In this document: in pieces, positions 42,494-50,861 of the stretch | Position numbering within the stretch: the stretch's first letter is position 1 | Layout of the letters: each line of letters begins with the position of its first letter | NCBI GenBank assembly: GCA_020638655.1 | Contig: JACKIC010000009.1 | Coordinates: 232,584 to 296,583, forward strand | Direction of reading: 5' to 3' | Source of the DNA: Planctomycetota bacterium | GTDB lineage: Bacteria > Planctomycetota > UBA1135 > UBA2386 | DNA length: 64,000 nt | Program-made: the position numbers and the translations under genes | Notes under the pieces: model-generated | Seen by the model: only the letters and a program-made list of their open reading frames with translations | What the model was told of the DNA's origin: nothing | The model's database searches: none

Positions 42494-43054
42494 TTACTTG
42501 CGGAAGGGCATGCCCAGCTGGGTCATCAGGGCCAGGCCTTCCTTGTCGGTCGGGGCCGTGGTGACGAAGGTGATGTCCATGCCCTGGACGAACTCGACCT
42601 TGTCGAGCTGGATCTCGGGGAACACGCTCTGCTCCGAGAGGCCCATCGAGTAGTTGCCGCGCCCGTCGAGCTTGGACGGCAGGCCGCGGAAGTCGCGGAT
42701 GCGCGGGATCGCGAGCGTGATCAGACGATCGAGGAACTCCCACATGCGGGCGCCGCGCAGGGTGACGGCGACGCCGACGGCGTAACCCTCACGCAGGCGG
42801 AAGCCGGACACCGCGACGCGCGCCTTGCGCACCAGCGGCTTCTGGCCGGTGATCGCGGTCAGGTCCTTGGTCGCGGCCTCGAGGCGGTTCTTGTTCTCGA
42901 CCGCCTTGCCGACGCCCATGTTGACGACGATCTTCTGGAGGCGCGGGACCATCATCGGGTTCGGGTAACCGAACTCCTGACGGAGCGCCGGCACGACCTT
43001 CTCGCGGTATTGCGCGAGGCGGCGCGGCAGGGCTTTTTCGCTGGTAGTGGACAT
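42494..43054 (-). CDS. rplE: 50S ribosomal protein L5
   Basis: 186 residues. Signature EFGYPNPMMVPRLQKIVVNMGVG, LVRKARVAVSGFRLREGYAVGVAVTLRG and LITLAIPRIRDFRGLPSKLDGRGNYSMGLSEQSVFPEI. L5 binds 5S rRNA. The gene is separated from rplX by an 80-bp spacer of tandem repeats. Confidence 0.98.
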   Translation of the reverse strand: MSTTSEKALPRRLAQYREKVVPALRQEFGYPNPMMVPRLQKIVVNMGVGKAVENKNRLEAATKDLTAITGQKPLVRKARVAVSGFRLREGYAVGVAVTLRGARMWEFLDRLITLAIPRIRDFRGLPSKLDGRGNYSMGLSEQSVFPEIQLDKVEFVQGMDITFVTTAPTDKEGLALMTQLGMPFRK

Positions 43055-43070
43055 CGGGGTTCTCGGGAAT

Positions 43071-43140
43071 GCTCTGGGTCGTCGGTCTCTGGGTCAGCCG
43101 CTCTGGGTCAGCGCTCTGGTTCAGTCGCTCTGGTTCAGTC
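43071..43140 (-). repeat. Degenerate ~14-bp tandem repeat between rplX and rplE
   Basis: About five copies of a unit close to GCTCTGGGTCAGTC (copies vary between 13 and 15 nt and by a few bases: GCTCTGGGTCGTCG, GTCTCTGGGTCAGCC, GCTCTGGGTCAGC, then GCTCTGGTTCAGTC twice). It occupies almost the whole spacer between rplX and rplE inside the ribosomal operon. It ends inside the rplX stop region. No hairpin or start signal is obvious. Confidence 0.75.
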
Positions 43141-43482
43141 GAACTGCGTGCCGCACTTCACACCGACGCGGCGCTTCTTGCCGTCGACGACGGCGATCTT
43201 GGTCCTGGTGCCCTTGCCCAGCTTCTCGCTGAACAGCAGCACCTTGCTCGCGGGGATCGGCATCTCGAGCTGCACACGGCCGCCCTTGGGGTTCTCCTGC
43301 GAACGACGCTGGTGCTTCCAACGCAGGTTGACGCCCTGGACGATGACGCGGCTCTTCTCCAGGTCGACCTTCAGCACCTCGCGGGGCTCGTTCGACTTGT
43401 ACTGGCCCGAGTGGACGACGACCTTGTCGCCCTTCTTGACGTGCAGCGACTTGCGCTTGGGCTTGGGCTTGTTGTTGAGCAT
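43135..43482 (-). CDS. rplX: 50S ribosomal protein L24
   Basis: 115 residues with a KOW motif: HVKKGDKVVVHSGQYKSNEPREVLKVDLEKSRVIVQGVN. The start overlaps the rplN stop (TGATG). The tail lies within the tandem-repeat spacer. L24 initiates 50S assembly. Confidence 0.96.
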   Translation of the reverse strand: MLNNKPKPKRKSLHVKKGDKVVVHSGQYKSNEPREVLKVDLEKSRVIVQGVNLRWKHQRRSQENPKGGRVQLEMPIPASKVLLFSEKLGKGTRTKIAVVDGKKRRVGVKCGTQFD

Positions 43483-43850
43483 CAGACGACCTCCTCGGCG
43501 AGGCTGACGATCTTCATGAAGTTGCGGTCACGCAGCTCGCGGGCGACGGCGCCGAAGATGCGCGTGCCGCGCGGGTTGCCTTCCTTGTCGATCACCACGA
43601 GGGCGTTGCGATCGAATCGGATGTAGGAGCCGTCCTCGCGGCGCACCGGCTTGCTGGTGCGGACCACGACGCCCTTGACGACTTCGTGCTCCTTCACCTC
43701 ACCGGTCGGCAGCGCCTTCTTGACGACGGCGACGATGACGTCGCCGACCGAGGCGTAACGCCGGCCGCTGCCGCCGAGGACCTTGACACACATGGCGCGC
43801 TTGGCGCCGGTGTTGTCGGCCACATCGAGCATCGACATTTCCTGGATCAT
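43482..43850 (-). CDS. rplN: 50S ribosomal protein L14
   Basis: 122 residues, signature MIQEMSMLDVADNTGAKRAMCVKVLGGSGRRYASVGDVIVAVVKKA and RFDRNALVVIDKEGNPRGTRIFGAVARELR. Located between rpsQ and rplX. Confidence 0.98.
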   Translation of the reverse strand: MIQEMSMLDVADNTGAKRAMCVKVLGGSGRRYASVGDVIVAVVKKALPTGEVKEHEVVKGVVVRTSKPVRREDGSYIRFDRNALVVIDKEGNPRGTRIFGAVARELRDRNFMKIVSLAEEVV

Positions 43851-43922
43851 CTGGGTCTCCTGCTGTGCTGCGCTGCGATCTGTTGGAGCGGTGTGCTGGT
43901 GCTTGCCGTGCTGCTACCGGCC

Positions 43923-44240
43923 TCAGGCCAGGTCGCCGCCGGGAGCCCGGTGGACGATGCGGACCAGGCGCCAGCGCTTGAGCTTGCTGAGCGGACGGGT
44001 CTGCATGATCTCGACGGTGTCGCCGATGCCGGCTTCGCCGCCCTCGTCGTGCGCGTGCAGCTTGGTGCGGCGCGAGACGAACTTCTCGTAGACCGGGTGC
44101 CGCACCTTGCGGTCGACCTGGACGACGATCGTCTTCTGCATCTTGTTCGACACCACGGTGCCACGCATCACCTTGCGCAGGTTGGCGCGGTCGGCCGGAG
44201 CATCGCTGCCCGAGGGCGCGCTGTTGGTTTCGTTGCTCAT
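43923..44240 (-). CDS. rpsQ: 30S ribosomal protein S17
   Basis: 105 residues, longer than the usual 80-87 at the N terminus (SNETNSAPSGSDAPADRAN). The core LRKVMRGTVVSNKMQKTIVVQVDRKVRHPVYEKFVSRRTKLHAHDEGGEAGIGDTVEIMQTRPLSKLKRWRLV is standard S17. Confidence 0.96.
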   Translation of the reverse strand: MSNETNSAPSGSDAPADRANLRKVMRGTVVSNKMQKTIVVQVDRKVRHPVYEKFVSRRTKLHAHDEGGEAGIGDTVEIMQTRPLSKLKRWRLVRIVHRAPGGDLA

Positions 44241-44250
44241 GATCGGATGC

Positions 44251-44466
44251 TCAGCTCGAGGTGTTCTTGACAGCGGCCTGCTTGCGCTCGCCGATGACGG
44301 TCAGGATGCGGGCGATGGTGCGACGGATCTCACGCTGGCGCGACGGACGCGCGCCCTGCTCGGCGCCGCGGAAACGCAGCTGGAACTGCTCCTTGCGGAG
44401 CTCGCCGAGCTGCACTTCGAGGTCGTGCGTGTCGTTGCCGCGGACTTCCTTGATGGCCTTGTTCAT
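44251..44466 (-). CDS. rpmC: 50S ribosomal protein L29
   Basis: 71 residues, with the helical LEVQLGELRKEQFQLRFRGAEQGARPSRQREIRRTIARILTVIGER core typical of L29. It lies between rplP and rpsQ. Confidence 0.95.
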   Translation of the reverse strand: MNKAIKEVRGNDTHDLEVQLGELRKEQFQLRFRGAEQGARPSRQREIRRTIARILTVIGERKQAAVKNTSS

Positions 44467-44513
44467 CTGCAGACTCGCTGGATATTCGCTTGGTCCTGGG
44501 GATCAGCCTGGGA

Positions 44514-44924
44514 TCAGCCGTGACGGCGACGGACCAGGCGGACCTTGACGGGGAACTTGTGGGCGACGCGGTTGAAGGCGCGCTTGGCGACGTCCTCGGT
44601 CACGCCGTCGACCTCGTAGATGATGGTGCCGGGCTTGACGACCGCGCACCAGAACTCGACATCGCCCTTGCCGGTGCCCTGACGGGTCTCGGCCGGCTTC
44701 TTCGAGACCGACTTGTGCGGGAAGATGCGGATCCAGCTCTTGGCCTCGGGCGCGTTGCGCGAGATCGCGATACGACCCGCCTCGATGACGCGCGCCGGCA
44801 CCCAGCCCGGCTCGAGGGCCTGCAGGCCGAACTCGCCGAACGCGACCTCGTTGCCACGCGTGGCTTCGCCGCGGATGCGACCGCGCATCTGCTTGCGCCA
44901 CTTCGTTCTCTTGGGCATCAACAT
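44514..44924 (-). CDS. rplP: 50S ribosomal protein L16
   Basis: 136 residues. MLMPKRTKWRKQMRGRIRGEATRGNEVAFGEFGLQALEPGWV and the glycine-lysine loop KKPAETRQGTGKGDVEFWCAVVKPGTIIYEVDGV are standard. It follows rpsC. Confidence 0.97.
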   Translation of the reverse strand: MLMPKRTKWRKQMRGRIRGEATRGNEVAFGEFGLQALEPGWVPARVIEAGRIAISRNAPEAKSWIRIFPHKSVSKKPAETRQGTGKGDVEFWCAVVKPGTIIYEVDGVTEDVAKRAFNRVAHKFPVKVRLVRRRHG

Positions 44925-44968
44925 GGTCAGTACCTCAGTTCAATTCGCTTGGGGTGCGGTGATTCGGC

Positions 44969-45655
44969 TCAGCTGGCGGGACGATCGGCCACGGTGCGCA
45001 CGGGCAACAGGCCGCAGGTGGTCTCGCCGGGACCGTACTCACCCTTGAAGATCCAGACCTTGCAGCCGAGCGTGCCGTACTTGGTGGCGCACTGGGCGAA
45101 GCCGTAGTCGAGCTGCGCGCGCAGCGTGGTGCACGGGATGCGACCCTTGCGGAAGTTGCCGACGCGCGACATCTCGGCGCCTTGCAGGCGGCCGGCGACG
45201 CGGATCTTGATGCCCTTGGCGCCCGCGGCCATCGACGTCTCGGCGACCTTCTTGAGGGCGCGGCGATAGTTGATGCGCTTGCCGAGCTGTTCGGCGACCG
45301 CCTCGGCGACGAGGTTGGCCTCCATCTCGGGGCGGTGGATCTCGATGATCTTCATGCGCACCGGCTTGCCGGTGAGCTTCTCGAGCTCCTGGCGGAACTC
45401 GTCGACCTTGGTGCCCTTCTTGCCGATCAGGACGCCGGGACGGGCCGTGTGCACGAACACCGTGACCAGCTCGCCGGTGCGCTCGATCTCGACCTTCGGG
45501 ATCGCCGCGAACTGCCACTCCTTGCGGATGAACTTGCGGATCTTGTGATCCTCGAGCAGGTTCTTCGCGAAGTCCTTCTTGTTCGCGTACCAGCGCGAGC
45601 GCCACTGCTCGGTGATCGCGATACGGAAACCGGTCGGGTGGATCTTCTGGCCCAT
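44969..45655 (-). CDS. rpsC: 30S ribosomal protein S3
   Basis: 228 residues from the ATG at 45655 (MGQKIHPTGFRIAITEQWRSRWYANKKDF). The KH domain (VFVHTARPGVLIGKKGTKVDEFRQELEKLTG) and C-terminal domain (GAKGIKIRVAGRLQGAEMSR) are intact. A longer in-frame ORF reaching into rplV is rejected. Confidence 0.98.
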   Translation of the reverse strand: MGQKIHPTGFRIAITEQWRSRWYANKKDFAKNLLEDHKIRKFIRKEWQFAAIPKVEIERTGELVTVFVHTARPGVLIGKKGTKVDEFRQELEKLTGKPVRMKIIEIHRPEMEANLVAEAVAEQLGKRINYRRALKKVAETSMAAGAKGIKIRVAGRLQGAEMSRVGNFRKGRIPCTTLRAQLDYGFAQCATKYGTLGCKVWIFKGEYGPGETTCGLLPVRTVADRPAS

Positions 45656-45659
45656 GGGA

Positions 45660-46046
45660 CTATTCCTCCCCTCCGACTTCGCCCTGCGAAGCGGCCGCCT
45701 GGGGATCGGCGACGTAGACGTGGATGTGGCAGGTGCGCTTCTTGATGGGCATCGCGCGACCCTGCGGACCCGGACGGACGCGCATGCCACCCGGCAGCGG
45801 CGGGCCGTCGTGCGCCCAGGTCTTGGAGACCACGAGGCGGTTGGCGCGCACGGTCGGGTTCTGCAGCGCGTTGGCGACGGCCGAAGCCAGCACCTTGTAG
45901 ATGTAGCGCGAGGCGCGGTGACGATCGTGACGCAGATCGTCGAGCGCCTGGCTCGCGGAACGACCGCGGATCAGCTCCAGGACACGGCGGGCCTTGTAGG
46001 CCCCCATCTGGCAACCGCGGTGCACGGCACGGACTTCGAAGCTCAT
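45660..46046 (-). CDS. rplV: 50S ribosomal protein L22
   Basis: 128 residues. RAVHRGCQMGAYKARRVLELIRGRSASQALDDL and LASAVANALQN, with the loop RVRPGPQGRAMPIKKRTCHIHVYV that lines the exit tunnel. The start overlaps the rpsS stop as ATGA. Confidence 0.96.
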   Translation of the reverse strand: MSFEVRAVHRGCQMGAYKARRVLELIRGRSASQALDDLRHDRHRASRYIYKVLASAVANALQNPTVRANRLVVSKTWAHDGPPLPGGMRVRPGPQGRAMPIKKRTCHIHVYVADPQAAASQGEVGGEE

Positions 46047-46315
46047 TTGCCGTCCTTCTTGCTGGCGTGACCACGGAAGGTGCGCGTCGGCGAGAACTCA
46101 CCGAGGCGGTGGCCGACCATGTCTTCGGTCACGTAGACCTTGAGGAACACGCGACCGTTGTGCACGTTGAACGTGTGGCCGACGAAGTCGGGCAGGATCA
46201 CGCTGGCGCGCGACCACGTCTGGATCGGATCGCGCGAACCCTTCTGGTTCTGCGCCTCGACCTTCTTGAGCAGCTTCGGGTGGACGAAGGGCCCCTTCTT
46301 GATACTACGGCTCAT
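46043..46315 (-). CDS. rpsS: 30S ribosomal protein S19
   Basis: 90 residues. Signature MSRSIKKGPFVHPKLLKKV and VGHTFNVHNGRVFLKVYVTEDMVGHRLGEFSPTRTFRGHASK. Confidence 0.98.
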   Translation of the reverse strand: MSRSIKKGPFVHPKLLKKVEAQNQKGSRDPIQTWSRASVILPDFVGHTFNVHNGRVFLKVYVTEDMVGHRLGEFSPTRTFRGHASKKDGK

Positions 46316-46347
46316 CGCTGTGGATCCTCGATTGACTGCGTGTTGGA

Positions 46348-47208
46348 CTAGCTGCCGCTACCGACCGAGACGTGCTTGCCCGGCGAACGGCGACGCAGGA
46401 TGAACTTGTTGCTCGCGGCCTTGCCGCGACGGGTCTTGCCGCCCTTGGCGAGCACGCCGGTCGGCGAAACGGGGTGACGACCACCACCGGTGCGGCCTTC
46501 GCCACCACCCATCGGGTGCGTCACGGGGTTCTGGGCGGTGCCGCGGTTGTGCGGGCGACGGCCCATGTAGCGCACGCGGCCGGCCTTGCCCCAGCGAACG
46601 TTCTGCCAGTCGGCGTTGCCGATCTCGCCGATCGTCGCGCGGCACTTGACCGGCACCTTGCGCATCTCGCCCGACGGCAGCACCAGCGTGGCGTAGTCGC
46701 CTTCGCGCGCCATCAGCTGGCAGGTGCCGCCCGCGGCGCGCGCGAGCTGACCGCCGCGACCGGGCTGCAGCTCGACGTTGTGCACCTGCAGGCCGACCGG
46801 GATCGTCTCGAGCGGCATGCTGTTGCCGACTTCGGGGTCGCACTTGGCGCCCGACAGGACCTGCATGCCGACGACCAGACCCTTGGGGGCCAGGATGTAG
46901 CGCTTCTCGCCGTCGGCGTAGAACAGCAGCGCGAGGTCGGCGGTGCGGTTCGGGTCGTACTCGATCGCCGCGACCTTGGCCGGGATGCCGTCCTTGTCGC
47001 GCAGGAAGTCGACCTTGCGGTACATCTTGCGCGCGCCACCGCCGCGGAAGCGGCTGGTGATGTGGCCGAGCGCGTTGCGCCCGGTCTTGTCGTGCAGCCG
47101 CTCCGTGAGGCTCTTCTCACGGCGCTTGCCCTTCGTCAGGTGGCTGAAGTCCAGGACCGACGAGTTGCGTCGGCCGGCGGACGTTGGCTTGTAGACCTTG
47201 ACTGGCAT
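46348..47208 (-). CDS. rplB: 50S ribosomal protein L2
   Basis: 286 residues from the ATG at 47208 (MPVKVYKPTSAGRRNSSVLDF). The catalytic-centre loop reads NPVTHPMGGGEGR. The His that is His229 in E. coli numbering is kept, while the preceding Asp is Thr and the next His is Met. The GRGGQLARAAGGTCQLMAREGDYATLVLPSGEMRKV block is typical. Confidence 0.97.
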   Translation of the reverse strand: MPVKVYKPTSAGRRNSSVLDFSHLTKGKRREKSLTERLHDKTGRNALGHITSRFRGGGARKMYRKVDFLRDKDGIPAKVAAIEYDPNRTADLALLFYADGEKRYILAPKGLVVGMQVLSGAKCDPEVGNSMPLETIPVGLQVHNVELQPGRGGQLARAAGGTCQLMAREGDYATLVLPSGEMRKVPVKCRATIGEIGNADWQNVRWGKAGRVRYMGRRPHNRGTAQNPVTHPMGGGEGRTGGGRHPVSPTGVLAKGGKTRRGKAASNKFILRRRSPGKHVSVGSGS

Positions 47209-47264
47209 TGGGAATCTCTCGGCGTGGCTAGCGGTGGTTTCTGCTCGCGTTGCTGTGCGGTGCG

Positions 47265-47555
47265 TTACGCGACGTCGATGGTCTCGCCCTTGCGCAGGGT
47301 GACGACCGCCTTCTTCCAAGGCTTGGTCTGGCCGGGGCGGCCGAACGTGCGCTTGGCCTTGTGCGGCATGCTGAGCATGTTGACCTTCTCGACCTTGACC
47401 GAGAACAGCGTCTCGATGGCCTTCTTGACCTCGGACTTGTTCGCGCCCGAGGCGACCTCGAAGGTGAACTGGTTGCGCAGGCCCTGCATGACCGAGCTCT
47501 TCTCGGTCACCACCGGACGACGGACCAGATCGTAGTACTGATTGACGTTGGCCAT
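47265..47555 (-). CDS. rplW: 50S ribosomal protein L23
   Basis: 96 residues from the ATG at 47555. Core YYDLVRRPVVTEKSSVM, NQFTFEVASGANKSEVKKAIETLFSVKVEKVNML and KRTFGRPGQTKPWKKAVVTLRKGETID are standard. It starts 2 nt after the rplD stop. L23 sits at the tunnel exit and docks SRP. Confidence 0.96.
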   Translation of the reverse strand: MANVNQYYDLVRRPVVTEKSSVMQGLRNQFTFEVASGANKSEVKKAIETLFSVKVEKVNMLSMPHKAKRTFGRPGQTKPWKKAVVTLRKGETIDVA

Positions 47556-47557
47556 GA

Positions 47558-48196
47558 TCACGACTCCTTCTGGGCTTCCTGACCGAAGCGCTGCTGGATC
47601 GCGGCGAGCGCGTCCGGGGTCAGCACCAGGAACCGACGCAGCAGCACCTGACGCGCGTTGAGGTCGTCGACCGTGCGCACGTCGACCAGCGGCACGTTGC
47701 GCAGCGACTTGACCAGCGTGCGGTCGTTGACCGTGGTGACCACGGTCGTGCTGCGGTTCATGCCGAGCTGACCGAGGATGCCGAACGCGCTCTTCGTGCT
47801 CGGCTTCTCCTGGGGCCAACCCGAAGCGACCGCGACCTCGCCGTCGCGGAACTTGGTGAAGATGGCGTTGCGCAGCGCGGCGCGGCGCGCCTGCTTGGGC
47901 ATCGAGTAGGCGTGGTCGCGCGGCTCCGGCGGGTGGATGCGGCCACCGCCGCGCCACAGCGGCGACTTGGTCGTGCCCATGCGGGCGCGACCGGTGTGCT
48001 TCTGCTTCCAGAGCTTCTTGTTGCCGCCGCGCACCATCGTGCGGGTCTTGGCCTGCACGGTGCCAGCGCGCACGTTGGCCTCGTACATGACGACCGCGTC
48101 CTTGAGCGTTCGCCCGAGCACGCGGGAACCGAAGGCCGAAGCATCGACTTGCGCCGACTTGAGCGAACCACCTTCGAGGACTTTGACTTCGACCAT
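47558..48196 (-). CDS. rplD: 50S ribosomal protein L4
   Basis: 212 residues from the ATG at 48196. Motifs QKHTGRARMGTTKSPLWRGGGRIHPPEPRDHAYSMPKQARRAALRNAI and the C-terminal LVLTPDALAAIQQRFG are typical. L3 (rplC) does not precede it: only 99 bp separate it from rpsJ. Confidence 0.96.
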   Translation of the reverse strand: MVEVKVLEGGSLKSAQVDASAFGSRVLGRTLKDAVVMYEANVRAGTVQAKTRTMVRGGNKKLWKQKHTGRARMGTTKSPLWRGGGRIHPPEPRDHAYSMPKQARRAALRNAIFTKFRDGEVAVASGWPQEKPSTKSAFGILGQLGMNRSTTVVTTVNDRTLVKSLRNVPLVDVRTVDDLNARQVLLRRFLVLTPDALAAIQQRFGQEAQKES

Positions 48197-48295
48197 GACT
48201 GGTTGAACCAACTATTCGGAAGCTTGTGTGTGACGACGGCCAGGCCGCTCAGGCGACGTCGGCACGGCCGACGCGCGACGACCGGGCACCAACGA

Positions 48296-48604
48296 TCAAC
48301 AGGCCTTGATGCGGATGTCGACACCCGCCGGCATGTTGAGCTTGCTCAGGGCATCCACGGTCTTGGTGGACGGCTCGGAGATGTAGATCAGCCGCTTGTG
48401 CGTCCGGACCTCGAACTGCTCGCGGCTCTTCTTGTCGATGTGCGGCGAACGCAGCACCGTGTAACGCTCGACCCGCGTCGGCAGCGGCACCGGCCCGGCA
48501 ACGCGCGCGCCCGTGCGCTTGGAGGTCTCGACGATGTCGAGAGCCGCCTGGTCGAGGGCCTCGTAGTCGTAGGCCTCCATCCGGATTTGGATTCGCTCTT
48601 GCAT
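48296..48604 (-). CDS. rpsJ: 30S ribosomal protein S10
   Basis: 102 residues, MQERIQIRMEAYDYEALDQAALDIVETSKRTGARVAGPVPLPTRVERYTVLRSPHIDKKSREQFEVRTHKRLIYI. First gene of the ribosomal super-operon. A 135-nt untranslated leader precedes it from the promoter at 48739-48767. The leader contains an inverted repeat (GCGCAA ... TTGCGC), possibly a hairpin. Confidence 0.98.
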   Translation of the reverse strand: MQERIQIRMEAYDYEALDQAALDIVETSKRTGARVAGPVPLPTRVERYTVLRSPHIDKKSREQFEVRTHKRLIYISEPSTKTVDALSKLNMPAGVDIRIKAC

Positions 48605-48738
48605 GATCGTGGACCGGCCGCTGACGGCCAGTGTGAGGGGTATCGCGTTGCGCTGGGGCTGTAAGAATCAGCGCAAACCGTTGCGCGGCAAGGGGTTACA
48701 TACAAAGATGTGCTCCCTGGAGCGCAAGTGGGGAGGAG

Positions 48739-48767
48739 AGAGTAGCGATGTGCCCACAGGCCGTCAA
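48739..48767 (-). promoter_or_regulatory. Sigma-70 promoter of the ribosomal super-operon
   Basis: On the minus strand, TTGACG, exactly 17 nt, then TACTCT. This is the strongest housekeeping promoter seen in the window. It is about 135 nt upstream of rpsJ. The gap 48605-48808 contains no other gene. Confidence 0.75.
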
Positions 48768-48808
48768 GCTACGCCAGCAACAAAATCTGCGCGGGAAGCC
48801 GGACGCCC

Positions 48809-50785
48809 CTACCCGGCGTCGCCGACCGGTTCGCTGGGCGCGAAGCCGTCGGGCCGCATCGAGACCCGTCCGAGCCCCTTGGTCTGCGAACGCAACCTCG
48901 TCACGTAGCCCAGCATGCGCGACAGCGGCGCGCGGCCGTCGATGCGCGCCCCGAGCCGCCCGGCCGAGACGGCTGCGACCGCCGCGCGGCGCGTGCCGAG
49001 GTCGGCCAGGACCGCCTGGGCCCCCTCTTCGGGGCACCAGACCTCGAAGGCGACCCACGGCTCGAGCGTCACCAGGCCCGCCTTGGTCAGCGCCGCGGTC
49101 AGGGCCCGCGCCACCGCCTCCCCCGCCAACGCCTCGCCGCCCCCCACCTCGACGCGAGACAGCGAGAGCCGGCAGCCCACCAGCGGTCCCGCGGCCAGGC
49201 CGTGGGCGGCGTGGGAACGCACCTGCTGCAGGATCGCGGCGAGCACCTCGTCGCCGTCGCAGCCGGGGACCTCGATCGCGACGGCCTCGTCGTTCGCCGC
49301 GGCTGGCTGCACCACCACCTCCGCCCGGGCGACCTGCTCGACCCCGCCGACGAGCGCGCGGGCTTCGGCGGTCGCGCTGGCCGGACCGCGTACGGTCACG
49401 CGGCGGTCGACGCGGGGCCTCGCCACCCCGAACGCCGCTGGCACGGCGGCGCGCAGGCGCTCGGCGACGATCTCGAGGTGCAGTTCCCCCATGCCGCGCA
49501 CGACGATCTGATCGTGCGCACGCTCGACCCGAAGCGTCGGGTCGTCGATCGCGAACTGCCGCAGCGCCGCGAACAGCGCCGCGCCGTCCTCGGCCCGCGC
49601 CGGCTCGAAGGTCGTGGACAACACCGGCTGCGGAAACCGCAGCACCGGCAGGCTCACGACGCAGTCGGGGGCGGTCAGGATGTCGCCGGTGCGCAGCTCG
49701 AACTCACCCTCGAAGACGACGATCTCGCCGGGCCCGGCGGCCGCGACCGACCGGCGCCGGTCGGCCAGCACCACGCCGAGCGGTGGCACCGCCAGCCGGC
49801 GCCCGTTGCGCTGCCGCTGCACCTCGGCGCCGGCCAGCAGGCGGCCGCGGATCACGCGCACGAAGTTGAGCACCTGCTGCCGGTGCTCGACCTTGAACAC
49901 CAGCCCGGCGAACGGCGCCCCCGGATCGCCGACCCGGTTGGTGGCCCAGACGCCGCCCCGCACGCGCTCGGCGAGGGCCGGCATCCAGGCGATGACGCCG
50001 TCGAGCAGCCAGTCGACGCCGCGGTTCCAGAGCGCCGCGCCGGCGAACACCGGCGACAGCCGCCCGGCGTGGAACTCCCGCCGCAGGGTCTGCAGCAGCC
50101 GCTCGCCCGACACCGGCAGGTCCGCGACCACCATGGCCAGGACCTCGTCGTCGGCGTCGGCGGCCAGCTCGATCAGACGCGCGTTGGCGGCGCGCAGCGC
50201 AGCGACGATGCGGCGTCGGTCCTCGGCGCCGGGCTCGCCTTCGAACCACTGCACCTGACCGGACAGCGCGTGGGCGAGGCCGCGGCAGCCACCCGCGCCG
50301 TCGAGCAGCGGCACCACCACCGGCGCGACCGCGATCTCGAACTGTTCGGCGAGCTCGGCGACGACGTCGTCGTAGGCCGCACCGGGCCGGTCGAGCTTGT
50401 TGACGAACGACAGGCGCGGCAAGCCCCGCTCCTGCGCCTGCGCCCAGACGGTGCGCGTCTGCGATTCGACCCCGCGCACGGCGTCGACGACCACGACCAC
50501 GCCGTCCAGGGCCGCGAGGCACCGCTCGACCTCGGCGACGAAGTCGACGTGACCCGGCGTGTCGACGATCTGCAGCTCGTGCCCGGCCCACGACACGCGC
50601 GTCGCGGCGGCCGCGACCGAGATGCCGCGGCTGCGCTCCTCGGGCAGCCAGTCGGTCGTCGCGGTGCCCTCGTCGACGTTGCCGCAGTGCTCCTGCGCGC
50701 CGGCGTCGTGCAGGATGCGCTCGGTGAGCGTGGTCTTGCCCGCGTCGATGTGGGCCACGATTCCGAATGTGCGCAGCCCGTCCAT
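48809..50785 (-). CDS. Elongation factor G-like translational GTPase
   Basis: 658 residues. The GTPase motifs are AHIDAGKTT (G1), RGIS (G2 region), DTPGHVDF (G3) and NKLDRPG (G4). The EF-G domain order is kept, ending with domain IV/V segments (EPWVAFEVWCPEEGAQAVLADLGTRRAAV ... LGYVTRLRSQTKGLGRVSM). The ATG at 50785 is used. Compared with canonical EF-G (about 700) it is shorter and diverges strongly in domains II-IV. It could be a functional EF-G variant or a paralogue such as EF-G2. It occupies the position upstream of rpsJ where fusA/tufA often lie. Confidence 0.85.
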   Translation of the reverse strand: MDGLRTFGIVAHIDAGKTTLTERILHDAGAQEHCGNVDEGTATTDWLPEERSRGISVAAAATRVSWAGHELQIVDTPGHVDFVAEVERCLAALDGVVVVVDAVRGVESQTRTVWAQAQERGLPRLSFVNKLDRPGAAYDDVVAELAEQFEIAVAPVVVPLLDGAGGCRGLAHALSGQVQWFEGEPGAEDRRRIVAALRAANARLIELAADADDEVLAMVVADLPVSGERLLQTLRREFHAGRLSPVFAGAALWNRGVDWLLDGVIAWMPALAERVRGGVWATNRVGDPGAPFAGLVFKVEHRQQVLNFVRVIRGRLLAGAEVQRQRNGRRLAVPPLGVVLADRRRSVAAAGPGEIVVFEGEFELRTGDILTAPDCVVSLPVLRFPQPVLSTTFEPARAEDGAALFAALRQFAIDDPTLRVERAHDQIVVRGMGELHLEIVAERLRAAVPAAFGVARPRVDRRVTVRGPASATAEARALVGGVEQVARAEVVVQPAAANDEAVAIEVPGCDGDEVLAAILQQVRSHAAHGLAAGPLVGCRLSLSRVEVGGGEALAGEAVARALTAALTKAGLVTLEPWVAFEVWCPEEGAQAVLADLGTRRAAVAAVSAGRLGARIDGRAPLSRMLGYVTRLRSQTKGLGRVSMRPDGFAPSEPVGDAG

Positions 50786-50861
50786 CGGCGCGCACACGCT
50801 ACCGCAGCGGCAGCGCGAAGAACACGGCCAGCCGCGCGGCGGCGGCGGCCCGGTGCGCGGC

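Noticed and set aside
48212..48295. Possible remnant of rplC between rplD and rpsJ
   Set aside because: Only 84 bp free and no L3-like residues in any frame; L3 is treated as absent from the locus.
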